A stretch of DNA of 64,000 bases from Collinsella sp. (lineage in GTDB: Bacteria; Actinomycetota; Coriobacteriia; Coriobacteriales; Coriobacteriaceae). Where the stretch lies: contig JAGZSF010000007.1 of assembly GCA_018381235.1 (NCBI GenBank), positions 1 to 64,000 of the forward strand. The letters run 5' to 3'. This document shows positions 7,734 through 17,070 of this stretch, in pieces. Every line of letters starts with the position of its first letter. Position 1 is the stretch's first letter. The position numbers and the translations under genes are program-made. Under the pieces are notes generated by a model. That model was given only the letters and a program-made list of their open reading frames with translations. It had not been told where the DNA came from and searched no databases.

Positions 7734-9080
7734 CTACTCGAAGCTCAGCTGCTCCAGACGATCAAAGACCGTGTCGATACGGGTGAGGAAGTCCCACGGA
7801 TCAAAGATCTCGTCGAGCTTCTCCTGACTGACGGTGCAGCGCGGGTCGGCCTCGAGACGCTCCTTAAAGGTGGGACCGGAGACACAATCCTGTACCTCGT
7901 GCCAGGTTGCCATAGCGTTCTCCTGCACAATGGCGTACGCGTCCTCGCGGGTGATGCCCGTGTCGACGAGGGCGAGCAGTACCTTGGAAGAGAAGATGAG
8001 GCCGCGGGTCTTATTGAGGTTGGCCATCATGCGGGCGGGATACAGTTGCAGGCCGTCGATAACGCGAATGAGGCACTGGAACATGTGGTCGAGGGCGATG
8101 AAGCTGTCGGCCTGGGCGACGCGCTCGGCAGAGGAGTGCGAAATGTCACGCTCGTGCCACAGGGCGACGTTGTCGAAGGCAACCTGCGCGTTGGCCTTCA
8201 CGACGCGCGACAGGCCGCAGACCTTCTCCATGGTGATGGGGTTGCGCTTGTGCGGCATGGCGGAGCTGCCCTTTTGACCCTTACGGAACGGTTCCTCGGC
8301 CTCGAGTGTATCGGTCTTCTGCAGATTGCGAACCTCGGTAGCGATGCGCTCACAGGTGGCCGCGGCGGTGGCGAGAACGCCGGCGAGGTAGGCGTGATGA
8401 TCGCGGCTAATAACCTGCGTGGACAGCGGGTCGTGAACCAGGCCCAGGTGCTCGCAGACATATTCCTCGACAAACGGCTCGATGGAGCTGTACGTGCCGA
8501 CAGCGCCCGAGATGGCACCAAAGGCAACGTTCTTGCGGGCATCCTCAAGACGGTCCAGATCGCGCTTGAGCTCCCAGGCCCAAGAGCCAAACTTCATGCC
8601 AAAGGTCATCGGCTCGGCATGGATGCCATGAGTGCGGCCGGCGCAGAGCGTGTTGCGCTCCTCGAAGGCGCGACGCTTGCAAATCTCGCCGAGCTTCTTG
8701 ACGTCCTCGATGATCAGGTCGCAGGCCTGGGTGAGCTGGTAGCACAGGGCCGTGTCGCCCAGATCCGAGCTGGTCATGCCATAGTGAACCCAGCGGCTGG
8801 GCTTGGGGTCGCCCTCGGGAACATCGGCATCGATGTATTCCTTCATGTTGGTCAGGAAGGCAATGACGTCGTGGCGCGTGACTTCCTCGATCTCATCGAC
8901 CTTCGCCTTCTCAAAGTTGGCATGGTCGCGGATCCACTGGGCCTCGTCTTTGGAAATACCGATCTTGCCGAGCTCCGCCTGGGCCTCGCAGGCCAGAACC
9001 TCGATTTCCTGCCAAATGGCGTACTTGTTCTCGAGGGAGAAGATGTGTCCCATCTCCGGGCGGGTATAGCGATCGATCAT
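7734..9080 (-). CDS. purB: Adenylosuccinate lyase
   Basis: Catalyses two beta-eliminations in purine synthesis: SAICAR to AICAR plus fumarate, and adenylosuccinate to AMP plus fumarate. The fumarase/aspartase superfamily signature GSSAMPHKRNP (mobile catalytic loop) is present, as is the THGIHAEPMTFG segment with the catalytic His. The ATG at 9080 is taken because AGGAG sits five bases upstream; the 22-codon extension to 9146 has no such site. It is transcribed alone, between tRNA-Gly repeats and a terminator. Confidence 0.96.
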   Translation of the reverse strand: MIDRYTRPEMGHIFSLENKYAIWQEIEVLACEAQAELGKIGISKDEAQWIRDHANFEKAKVDEIEEVTRHDVIAFLTNMKEYIDADVPEGDPKPSRWVHYGMTSSDLGDTALCYQLTQACDLIIEDVKKLGEICKRRAFEERNTLCAGRTHGIHAEPMTFGMKFGSWAWELKRDLDRLEDARKNVAFGAISGAVGTYSSIEPFVEEYVCEHLGLVHDPLSTQVISRDHHAYLAGVLATAAATCERIATEVRNLQKTDTLEAEEPFRKGQKGSSAMPHKRNPITMEKVCGLSRVVKANAQVAFDNVALWHERDISHSSAERVAQADSFIALDHMFQCLIRVIDGLQLYPARMMANLNKTRGLIFSSKVLLALVDTGITREDAYAIVQENAMATWHEVQDCVSGPTFKERLEADPRCTVSQEKLDEIFDPWDFLTRIDTVFDRLEQLSFE

Positions 9081-9182
9081 AGCGGCTCCTTTTTGGTTAT
9101 TGGCACGTTGGTCGTAACCCAACCATTGTACCGTGCGCAGGTGCAAGTATGGGCAGCAGGCATTAACCTAACATTTTGGAAT

Positions 9183-9592
9183 TGGAGCGAGCATGGGGAC
9201 GTCCGCGCATTTGCTTCGCAAATACGCACCGGCTGCGGTCGGCAGACCCGGTCCGCGCACACGCACGGGCACAGCGGGTTGGACCCGACGTTCCCGAGGT
9301 CCCCCGTACTCGATGGAGCGGGCAACGGGACATCCGCGTATTTGCTTCGCAAATACGCACCGGCTTCAGGCGAGCCCCTCAGCCTCACGAAGCCGCGGGG
9401 GAAGACTTTGTTGAATTGGCCGTCCCCATGTCTCCCGCACTCGATGGAGCGGGCAACGGGACATCCGCGTATTTGCTTCGCAAATCCGCACCGGCTTCAG
9501 GCGCCTGTCGGCGCCTTCGCCTGCTCGCTACAAACGCTTCGCGTTTGCTTTACGCTCGCACCCTGTCGGGTTCGAGTCCCGGCGCTTTATTG
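9183..9592 (-). repeat. Tandem array of tRNA-Gly 3'-end repeats
   Basis: Read from the tRNA on the minus strand: terminator, inverted T-arm (GGGTTCGAGTCCCG on plus, 9568-9581), hairpins, then three successive copies of the tRNA-Gly 3' end. Copies 1 and 2 (plus 9445-9462 and 9314-9331) match 18 bases of the gene exactly (TGGAGCGGGCAACGGGAC); copy 3 (9183-9200) matches 15 of 18. Each copy is preceded on minus by the same hairpin with a roughly 10-bp stem (GCGTATTTGC in the best copy) and a TTC loop. The spacing is about 131 bases. The E. coli tyrT locus, where tandem units each carry a tRNA 3'-end copy, is the closest known parallel. Confidence 0.88.
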
Positions 9593-9624
9593 AAAAAAGC
9601 ACGGCACCGTAATGGTGCCGTGCT
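9593..9624 (-). terminator. Terminator of tRNA-Gly
   Basis: An 11-bp stem (AGCACGGCACC) with a short loop is followed by six T on the minus strand, about 12 bases after the tRNA CCA end. Confidence 0.85.
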
Positions 9625-9636
9625 TGTGCTTCTAGC

Positions 9637-9711
9637 TGGAGCGGGCAACGGGACTCGAACCCGCGAGTGTCAGCTTGGGAAGCTGATGCCTTACCACTTG
9701 GCGATGCCCGC
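9637..9711 (-). tRNA. tRNA-Gly (CCC)
   Basis: The minus strand gives acceptor GCGGGCA, stem TCAGC/GCTGA around loop TTCCCAA (anticodon CCC), T-arm CGGGTTCGAGTCCCG and an encoded CCA (9637-9639). Total 75 bases. Its 3' terminal 18 bases recur three times downstream. Confidence 0.96.
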
Positions 9712-10008
9712 TTGTGTGTTGGCTAGTATAACGCGGTTGTCTTGTTCGATACAAGGGTGGCGATGCTTGTTTTAGCTGTGGAGATTCGTTTGAAAATCGC
9801 GTCAATTGTGGAGATGAGGACCTTTGACCTCCTGTTCTCCCTATCTTCTACCTGCGCTTTTGCTTGATTGTTGTATTTGAGCTCAATTTGTCAGGAATTG
9901 GGCAAGCTTTTGGTCAGGCTCCGGTACTTACCCGCATGAACCTCGGGGGTAGCCTCATCCTACGCGTCGCAGCCTCCCCATGCGGCGCACGAGGGATAAG
10001 GAGCAGCC
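9712..10008. other. Divergent intergenic region between tRNA-Gly and the adhesin gene
   Basis: About 300 bases without a gene. It must hold promoters for the minus-strand tRNA and the plus-strand adhesin. AAGGAG lies five bases before the adhesin ATG. No clear promoter pair stands out to me. Confidence 0.5.
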
Positions 10009-13000
10009 ATGTCCAACGCACCCACGCACTCTGTCCACAGCGCAATCGCAACAGGTCCGCTGCTCCTGCTCCTCTTCCTGCTTTTCGGCTGCCTGGCACC
10101 GAGAGCCGCATTTGCCATCGATGGCTACGACCAACTCGGCTTCCGCACTATTAGCGATGATTGTGGGCCCTTCTTCATCGGCAAGTATGAAGCTCAAGAC
10201 GCCTCGATTGCCTACTGCATGAACCAGGAGCGCCCCGGCCCCACCAAGCCGGGCGGCCCATGGCTCAACTTTGATCAAGGCTGGGTGTGGCTCGACGACG
10301 AGTTCGCGGCAATCGTTTGTCACGGATATCCTACCGCCACGTCGTTTGGCGGTTACCATCTTTCACCCGATCGCGCCCGCGCCGCAACCCAGCTTGCCGT
10401 ATGGATGCTCAACGGCACTACCCATGTCGACGGTACCTATTCCTACACGACCGCTCAGGGCAAAACCAAGAGCGGGCACTTTACCGCCGACAATGAAGTC
10501 GTGGCGGCTGCGCGGTGGCTCCACGACAACGCAAAATCAGGAAGCATCAAAGCCGCTCCGCACCGCGCGCGGCGCTATCTAGGAGCCGTATCGGGCGGCA
10601 GCAAACGTCAAGACATGCTCTATGTACTGCCGGCAGTCTCTGTTTCCTTCAAAAAACAGTCTGCAAACGCCGCCATTACCAGCGGAAACAATACTTATCA
10701 GTTTGACGGGGCAACATTCGATATTTTTGAGAGCGCCAGCGGCGCGCATGTCGGCACCGTCCAGATGGACAGCAACGGTCGAGCGCAAGCAACACTTCTG
10801 CCCAACACGGCATACTACCTAGTTGAAACGAAGGCGCCGGCCGGCTATGTCCCCCGCCACGATCGTATTGCCTTTACCACGGGGAATGACGGCGGGCGGG
10901 TCGCCATTGATGAACAGCCCGGCACCATCAACCTGCGTATCGTAAAACTCGATGCCGCGACGAATGCCGGCCACCAGGTGGGAGCTTCGCTCGCAGGAGC
11001 AGAGTTCACGTGTGTGTCGCAATCAACCCCTGGATGGGCACAAATCCTCACGACCGACGAAAGCGGTCGGGCCACCCTCGCCGATGTCCCCTTAGGAACC
11101 TTTACCATCTACGAATCAAAAGCCCCCGAGGGCTACCTGCCATCCAACGACAGCTGGACCTATACCGTTGGAGCCGACCAGCTCGGCGATTCAGGCGTGG
11201 TCGAGATCGAATCTCGCGTTTCCGATATCCCCATTGCGTTTAACCTTGAGATTTCCAAATTCAAGGATTACGGCAATAGCGACCAATCCGGCCTGGAGCA
11301 GCCGGCGGGTGGTGTTGTCTTTGAGGTTGTCAGCAACAGCTCTCAGCAGGTTGTTGGCACACTGACCACAAACATCTATGGCTTTGCCTCCACCGAAGAT
11401 CAGCCCGAAGCATGGTTCGGCACAGGCAAGCGACCCGCCGGTGTCCACGGAGCCGTCCCATACGACCGTGCCGGCTACACGGTTCGCGAGGTTCCGGAAA
11501 CCGTCCCCGAGGGTTTTAAACGTGCAGGGGAATGGACCGTCGGGGCCAATCAGATTTCCAACGGCGCCGAGCTTCAATATATCGTGGATAACCACACTCT
11601 GTCGACGCACCTCCAGATTGTAAAACGCGACGCCCAAACAGGCGCTTCTGTTCCACTAGCCGGATTCACCTTCCAACTCCTCGACAGCAATCACGAACCT
11701 GTCTCACAAACTTGCTGGTATCCAGCACATAACGTAATGGACACCTTTACGACTGACGCGACCGGGACCGTCACACTGCCCGAATCGCTCGTGCCGGGCA
11801 CGTATTATGTACGCGAAACCTCGGCCAAAGAGCCCTATCTTGTCGGCGAAGAGATTGAGGTAAACATACCCGCCGACATGAACCTAACGCCCGTTGCAAT
11901 CGCCTCGTATTATGACCACGCCGCGACCGGTAACATCAGGATCGTTAAAACCGATGCCGTAGACGGCAGCAGCCTCGCGGGCGCCATCTTTGAGATCCGT
12001 GCCTCGGGTGATATCGTGCGCCCCGACGGTAGCACTGCCGCGCTCGACGGTGAGACTGTCGCGACCGTCACGACGGATGAAACTGGAGAAGCACGCGCGG
12101 ACGACCTCCCGCTGGGATCTGGCACCGCACGCTACGAGGTTGTCGAGACTCAAGCGCCGACCGGCTTCCTACTCGACCGGACGCCCCATATCGTAGACCT
12201 CGCTTATGCCGACCAGAAAACACCCGTTGTAGAAGCACGGCTTAACGTATCCGACGATTACACCAAGGTTGATATCTCCAAGGTCGATGCAAGCGGAGAG
12301 CAGGAAGTGGAAGGCGCACAGCTCACCTTATATGGTCCCGATAAAACCGAAATAGACTCCTGGACCTCATCCGACAAGCCACACCGCGTCGAACATCTTG
12401 CACCCGGCACCTACTCGTTGCGCGAAATGATGTCTCCGCGGACCTATGACCTTGCCGAGGAGATAACGTTTGAAATAAAGGATACGGGAGAAGTCCAATC
12501 CGTCGCGATGAAGGATGCGCCCATCGAAATCAAGGGGCAGGTCGACAAGCGTCAGGAACTTGTCCAACCTATCGAAAAGGGCCTGTTGGCTAACGGCGAT
12601 GGTAAAAACCGTGCCGCGATGCAAACCAATACGGATGGGCTTTTCTCCTATACCATCGACGCTCGAAACAATTCAACTACCTGGGTTGATGAGTTCACAC
12701 TTACCGATGATCTTGAGTGTGCCGAGGACGATACAGCGAGATTCGTCTCAATCGAAACCCCCGTCGCCATCGGCGACCTCAATGGTCTGTGCAACGTGTG
12801 GTATCGCACGACGCCGTTGGACTCGACAGACGTCGATGAGCCGGCAAACGCGACACTTGACGATGGGCACGAAAATCCTTGGCTTGAGTCCGACGAAGTA
12901 AGGGAAAGTCTGGGTGAGGATTGCCGCCTCGTCGATTACGACGGTTGGCACCTCTGGAAGGCGGATATCTCGACCACGGAATCCACCACACTCGAGGCGA

Positions 13001-13440
13001 AAGAACTCGACCTTGCATCCAATACCGTCGTAACGGGCATTCGAATTGAATACGGTGCGGTAGCCGCCGACTTTACGACTCGAAGCGATGCGGATTCTTG
13101 GAACCGCGATGATCTCAAAGATGAGCACGACGATCTTGACGATGCCAAAGCAATCCTTGGCACAGACGCTCGGGGCGCAATCGTGCACATGCAGGCGACG
13201 TCGGCTTATACGCCCCAAACCGCACTCACCAACAGCGCACACGTCGATCTTTGCCGCAACGGCGGCGGCGATAAACTTGAGTCACATGACGATGACCGTG
13301 TCATTCAACGCTGTACCCTACCGCAGGACCTACCGGCAACAGGATCAGCTCCCATCGCCGCTTGCATCACCGCGCTCCTGACCTCGGGTGCCGCAGCCCT
13401 ATGGTTCGCTCGCCTTAGGTCGATCCCAAAGAAGCGCTAG
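10009..13440 (+). CDS. LPXTG-anchored adhesin with thioester domain and SpaA-like repeats
   Basis: Large (1143 aa) cell-wall protein. A signal peptide (hydrophobic 18-30, cleavage after AFA near residue 36) is followed by a thioester-type domain: Cys70 in YCMN and Gln128 in TQLAVW match the Cys-Gln pair that forms an internal thioester in Gram-positive adhesins. About five SpaA/prealbumin-like beta domains follow (about 212-780), each with a VxxxK-like start and an E-box such as YLVETKAP, IYESKAPEGY, YEVVETQAP, supporting isopeptide bonds. A less repetitive domain precedes the sortase motif LPATG (1108-1112), a membrane segment and RLRSIPKKR. It could be a pilus tip or a stand-alone adhesin; no sortase or other pilin gene is adjacent. 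Confidence 0.92.
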   Translation: MSNAPTHSVHSAIATGPLLLLLFLLFGCLAPRAAFAIDGYDQLGFRTISDDCGPFFIGKYEAQDASIAYCMNQERPGPTKPGGPWLNFDQGWVWLDDEFAAIVCHGYPTATSFGGYHLSPDRARAATQLAVWMLNGTTHVDGTYSYTTAQGKTKSGHFTADNEVVAAARWLHDNAKSGSIKAAPHRARRYLGAVSGGSKRQDMLYVLPAVSVSFKKQSANAAITSGNNTYQFDGATFDIFESASGAHVGTVQMDSNGRAQATLLPNTAYYLVETKAPAGYVPRHDRIAFTTGNDGGRVAIDEQPGTINLRIVKLDAATNAGHQVGASLAGAEFTCVSQSTPGWAQILTTDESGRATLADVPLGTFTIYESKAPEGYLPSNDSWTYTVGADQLGDSGVVEIESRVSDIPIAFNLEISKFKDYGNSDQSGLEQPAGGVVFEVVSNSSQQVVGTLTTNIYGFASTEDQPEAWFGTGKRPAGVHGAVPYDRAGYTVREVPETVPEGFKRAGEWTVGANQISNGAELQYIVDNHTLSTHLQIVKRDAQTGASVPLAGFTFQLLDSNHEPVSQTCWYPAHNVMDTFTTDATGTVTLPESLVPGTYYVRETSAKEPYLVGEEIEVNIPADMNLTPVAIASYYDHAATGNIRIVKTDAVDGSSLAGAIFEIRASGDIVRPDGSTAALDGETVATVTTDETGEARADDLPLGSGTARYEVVETQAPTGFLLDRTPHIVDLAYADQKTPVVEARLNVSDDYTKVDISKVDASGEQEVEGAQLTLYGPDKTEIDSWTSSDKPHRVEHLAPGTYSLREMMSPRTYDLAEEITFEIKDTGEVQSVAMKDAPIEIKGQVDKRQELVQPIEKGLLANGDGKNRAAMQTNTDGLFSYTIDARNNSTTWVDEFTLTDDLECAEDDTARFVSIETPVAIGDLNGLCNVWYRTTPLDSTDVDEPANATLDDGHENPWLESDEVRESLGEDCRLVDYDGWHLWKADISTTESTTLEAKELDLASNTVVTGIRIEYGAVAADFTTRSDADSWNRDDLKDEHDDLDDAKAILGTDARGAIVHMQATSAYTPQTALTNSAHVDLCRNGGGDKLESHDDDRVIQRCTLPQDLPATGSAPIAACITALLTSGAAALWFARLRSIPKKR

Positions 13441-13447
13441 CGCGATG

Positions 13448-13484
13448 AAAAAGCGGGCGAGCCAGTCCCCTGGCTCGCCCGCTT
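13448..13484. terminator. Bidirectional terminator
   Basis: A strong stem (AAGCGGGCGAGCCAG paired with its complement across a short C-rich loop) has A-run and T-run flanks, and lies between the convergent adhesin and small membrane protein genes. Confidence 0.85.
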
Positions 13485-13506
13485 TCAATCATGTAAATCG
13501 CCGTAT

Positions 13507-13725
13507 CTACTCTGCAGACGAAGATCCACCATCAACGATTGCCTGCTCGGACTCAGGAATCCCATCGGCACCCGTACTCTGTTCTTGCTCCACCTCTTCG
13601 CTGATTGCGGAGGCGGGGGTCGAGCCCTTTGCACCCACGATGTAGGCAGCCCCAAATCCTAACGCAATGGCAATCAAGGTCAAAATCACGTAGACAGGCC
13701 AATGGCGCTTAATATACGAAAACAC
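13507..13725 (-). CDS. Small single-pass membrane protein
   Basis: A 72-residue protein with one transmembrane segment (about residues 11-31, VYVILTLIAIALGFGAAYIV) and an acidic Ser/Glu-rich tail. I recognise no family. It starts 21 bases after the M28-like gene on the same strand, so it is probably co-transcribed with it and may be a partner at the membrane; this is inference from position only. Confidence 0.7.
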   Translation of the reverse strand: MFSYIKRHWPVYVILTLIAIALGFGAAYIVGAKGSTPASAISEEVEQEQSTGADGIPESEQAIVDGGSSSAE

Positions 13726-13746
13726 GTTGACTCCTTAGAGCTCCGT

Positions 13747-16700
13747 CTACGAACGGCGGATAACCTCGGTCACGACCTCGGATACCGTGGCAATGTTCGT
13801 CGGGTTGACATTGTGGGGCAGGTCGTCCTCGGTACGAGCGCAAGCCAGACGCGTGCCGTCCACGCCGGCGATGGTGAGGGCTCGGCGGCTCGCCTCGAGC
13901 GCGGCATAGGCATCGGTCTTGGCATAGGGCATCTCGAGCGCGCCACAATCGACATGGAACGACTTGCACACCTTGCTGACCAGGTTCATGATGCGGCGAT
14001 CGCCCTTGAGCAGCTGCTGTTCGCCCTCGACCGTCACCACCGAAAGCCTACCGGCGCCGACGGATTCAAGATTGATGAAGAATACGCCGCGGAGCTTATC
14101 GCGATGCGAAGCCAAGAAGGCCTTCATGCCGGCGCCATCACAATCCGAGGCGCCCGTTGCCACAAACCAGATATCGTGACCGAGCAGCTCATCATCGCCC
14201 ATAGAGGCGACAGCCGAGAGCATATCTTCGGAAGAAGCGCCATCGGAAGACGTAGCGCCGCCCTTCCAGCCATCGTTATCGTCCTCGAAGTTATCCCACG
14301 AACCGATACCGCGACCGGACTTCTTGGCATCGTAATCGTCTTCGACGCCCAGCCAATCACTCATGCTGTCCTGCTCGTTTTTCCTTTTACAACCGAACAG
14401 GCCACCCAGGCCGCGTTTGCGAGACTTGGGTGCCGCTGGGGCGGGAGCCGAAATGGTCTCGATCGGCTGCACGCCCGACGCAACGGGCATAGAAGGCGCA
14501 ACGGGTGCCGATGTGGGTTCGGGACCCTGGGCAGTAGCAAAGGGGTCGTTGACCTGGGCAGAGGGATCGGGAAGGTCGAACAGCGACGTGCGAGACGCAA
14601 CGTTTGCCTGCCTCATAGACGGCAGCGACGGATCGGGGACCGAAGCCAGCGGAGACGAGGAAGGTGCAGGCGACGGTGCCGACGCCGGATCGGGAACATT
14701 TATCTGCAGACGCGGCGATGCCTGGGAGGAAATCTGGGCCATAAGGGAATCGACCGTTTCGTCCTGGGTGGGAGCAACATTGGCAACCGTGGCACCGGAA
14801 CCACTCGGGGTCGGCATGGTGAAAATCTGCGTGGAGTAAGGCCTCGACTCATCCGTCTCGGGAGTCTCGGAAACCGCAGGCACTTCCTCCTGCTCGACCT
14901 CGGTCGAATCACCTTGATCGGCTGCCGCGTATTGCTCTTCGTCAGAGTTGGCCTCGACGGACTCGTCCTCGGCGGCATCTTGGATTTCGGCAGCATCAAT
15001 GGGCTCGTCATCGTCTGCCGCGTCGCCCTGCTCATCGGAAACAGGAAGGGGCTCGGCAATTGCGGTGCCTTGCTTTTCAAACGTTATCGTGGAATCGAAC
15101 TGCGCGGCATCAAACGACATGGTGCTATCGACGTGCTGCTGGGCCTCGAAAGACGTTGTAGCTTCGGCAGCGTCGACGGGCCCGGACTGCATAGCCTCGT
15201 TCTGCTCAAACTCTTGCGCCGCGCGCTCACGTGCCGCCTCGGCTGCCTGCTGCTGAGCGATAGCCTCCTGCTCGGCAGCCTCGCGTGCGGCAGCGCGCTT
15301 CTCCTCGAAATCGTCGACAAATTTCCTGCCCTTTGCAAGCGCACCCTTAAAGAAGCTGGAAGCGCTGGCGCCAATCGAAGAGAACGCGGATGCAATATCG
15401 GCATGGGGCGTTGCCGCGGGAATCTCGGCAGAGAAATCAGTATCGCTCTCGTAAGACACGCGCCTCGGCTGTTCAACGTAATCGTCGTCAGACTCGTCCG
15501 CAACGTCTTGCGCCGGCGCGGCGGGAGCCAAAATGTCCAGTCCTGCCGCGGGATCGATCGCAGACACCGCCTCGGGCTCGGCAACGGCAGAGGTAACCGC
15601 GGCAGACTCATCATCCGCAGTGACAACGGGCGCAGGCTCGGGCTCAAACGTCGGCTCCTCGCCCTCCTCGTAATCGAGCGTGCAGGACTCGGGAAGCATT
15701 CCGAGCGCACGGATGGCATCCGAACCAAAGCGGATGTTGCCGGCGGCGTTGCGATAGAGCTTGGGCTCGGGCTCGGCCGCGGCAGGCTCCTCCGCCGGCT
15801 CAGCAGCGGGAACCTCGTCATTGAACTCTTCGGCCTGGACAGCCTGATTCTGATCCTCGGGCACGATGGCGCCAATCAGCGTCTCGTCGGCAGACGCACC
15901 CTCAAAGCCCTCGATCTGCTCGTCAAAAGCCTCGCCCTGTTCGGGCTCGGTTTGAGCGTCGGGAGCAATCGGCTGACCGAACTCGTCCTCGGCGTAGGTA
16001 GGCTCTTCGTACTCGATGGTGTTGCCGTAGTCGTTTTGCTGCTGGGCCGCGGCATACTCCGCCGCCGCGCGCGCCATTTCCTCGGCACGACGTTTCTGCT
16101 CCCCAAAATAGGTATCGAACGGAACATCGTCGGGAAACTCGTTCTCGCCCTGGAAGGGAGCAACGTTGTCCATAACACCGAGCATAGCGGCGACAGAAGA
16201 CTTGTTGCACACCGCGCCGGACGTATAGGGAAGAATGTGGCGGTTAGAGATGATGTTTGCCGCGTTGGCAAGTGCAACGAGGGAAGCGAGGATCGCGACA
16301 ATCCACAGCAGAACCTTGAGCGCGCCGGGGAGCGGCAGGATACGCAGGATGGCAACGGCAGCAGGGGCAACCGTGGCAACGGGCAACAGCTTGGCGATGA
16401 GCGCACGATACGAAGCATAGGGCTCGCGGGCGAGCAGCTCAGCACGGGGAGAGTCGTAGTGTGCGACAACGACCACCGGGCGGTTGCGCGGAGACGCGAG
16501 CGGGCCCGAGGCCTTGTGGTAGGCGATGACATTTTGGCTCACGCCCGTCTTGCCCAGGCGCGAAACCACGGGGTGGCCCGTGCGCTCGAGCACGTAAAGA
16601 ACGGCGCCGACAACGGCCAGCAAGGTGCCGACCAAGCCGATACCGCCGCCGATGCCCATCAGCAGGGCGCCGGCAAACGCAAGAATACCGGTAACGGCAA

Positions 16701-16872
16701 ATGCCAACCTACCGGGCGCCGGGGCATTGAACTCCTGAACCTCGGGATCAAAGCCGTGGTTGCGGAAGATCTGAGCGATATCCTCGGCAGCCAAGCGCTC
16801 TTCTTCGCTGCATGCCGGCGTAATGCCGGTGTTCTGCAGCAGGTGGTTAATATAGTTCTGGGTGTTCGCCAT
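13747..16872 (-). CDS. M28-like membrane protein with a long acidic insert, possibly inactive
   Basis: About 1041 residues. The N-terminal part resembles M28 zinc aminopeptidases: PVVVVAHYDSPR (residues about 132-143) holds the His ligand. It also has hydrophobic segments near 55-97 and 157-208. After SGAVCNKSSVAAML, where M28 enzymes have an Asp ligand, comes a roughly 640-residue Ala/Glu/Pro/Ser-rich, probably disordered stretch. The fold resumes near residue 888 (DIWFVATGASDCDGAGM, INLESVGAG). The usual Glu-Glu pair reads Ser-Asp and the next Asp ligand reads Glu, so catalysis is doubtful. The ATG at 16872 follows GGAG; an in-frame start 50 codons upstream does not. It could be a scaffold built on a dead peptidase. 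Confidence 0.75.
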   Translation of the reverse strand: MANTQNYINHLLQNTGITPACSEEERLAAEDIAQIFRNHGFDPEVQEFNAPAPGRLAFAVTGILAFAGALLMGIGGGIGLVGTLLAVVGAVLYVLERTGHPVVSRLGKTGVSQNVIAYHKASGPLASPRNRPVVVVAHYDSPRAELLAREPYASYRALIAKLLPVATVAPAAVAILRILPLPGALKVLLWIVAILASLVALANAANIISNRHILPYTSGAVCNKSSVAAMLGVMDNVAPFQGENEFPDDVPFDTYFGEQKRRAEEMARAAAEYAAAQQQNDYGNTIEYEEPTYAEDEFGQPIAPDAQTEPEQGEAFDEQIEGFEGASADETLIGAIVPEDQNQAVQAEEFNDEVPAAEPAEEPAAAEPEPKLYRNAAGNIRFGSDAIRALGMLPESCTLDYEEGEEPTFEPEPAPVVTADDESAAVTSAVAEPEAVSAIDPAAGLDILAPAAPAQDVADESDDDYVEQPRRVSYESDTDFSAEIPAATPHADIASAFSSIGASASSFFKGALAKGRKFVDDFEEKRAAAREAAEQEAIAQQQAAEAARERAAQEFEQNEAMQSGPVDAAEATTSFEAQQHVDSTMSFDAAQFDSTITFEKQGTAIAEPLPVSDEQGDAADDDEPIDAAEIQDAAEDESVEANSDEEQYAAADQGDSTEVEQEEVPAVSETPETDESRPYSTQIFTMPTPSGSGATVANVAPTQDETVDSLMAQISSQASPRLQINVPDPASAPSPAPSSSPLASVPDPSLPSMRQANVASRTSLFDLPDPSAQVNDPFATAQGPEPTSAPVAPSMPVASGVQPIETISAPAPAAPKSRKRGLGGLFGCKRKNEQDSMSDWLGVEDDYDAKKSGRGIGSWDNFEDDNDGWKGGATSSDGASSEDMLSAVASMGDDELLGHDIWFVATGASDCDGAGMKAFLASHRDKLRGVFFINLESVGAGRLSVVTVEGEQQLLKGDRRIMNLVSKVCKSFHVDCGALEMPYAKTDAYAALEASRRALTIAGVDGTRLACARTEDDLPHNVNPTNIATVSEVVTEVIRRS

Positions 16873-17070
16873 GTGCGCTCCACATCCATAATCCGACAAA
16901 TAGGCCCAATGCATGCACATTAGAACCGTATATAGTCGAAAGTATACCCCGAGCGAGCGCAAACGACCGAATTCGGGCCATCTTAACGCCCCGAGCGGAC
17001 AAGGATATAGCCTAATCTCCATATCGGACTAAAATCATGGCAGCAAACCACCTTCTCATGCGAGGACTCT

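Noticed and set aside
9176..9775. Several open frames across the tRNA-Gly repeats
   Set aside because: They run through tRNA and hairpin repeats on the strand opposite the tRNA and look like no protein; the region is better explained by the tRNA-end repeat array.
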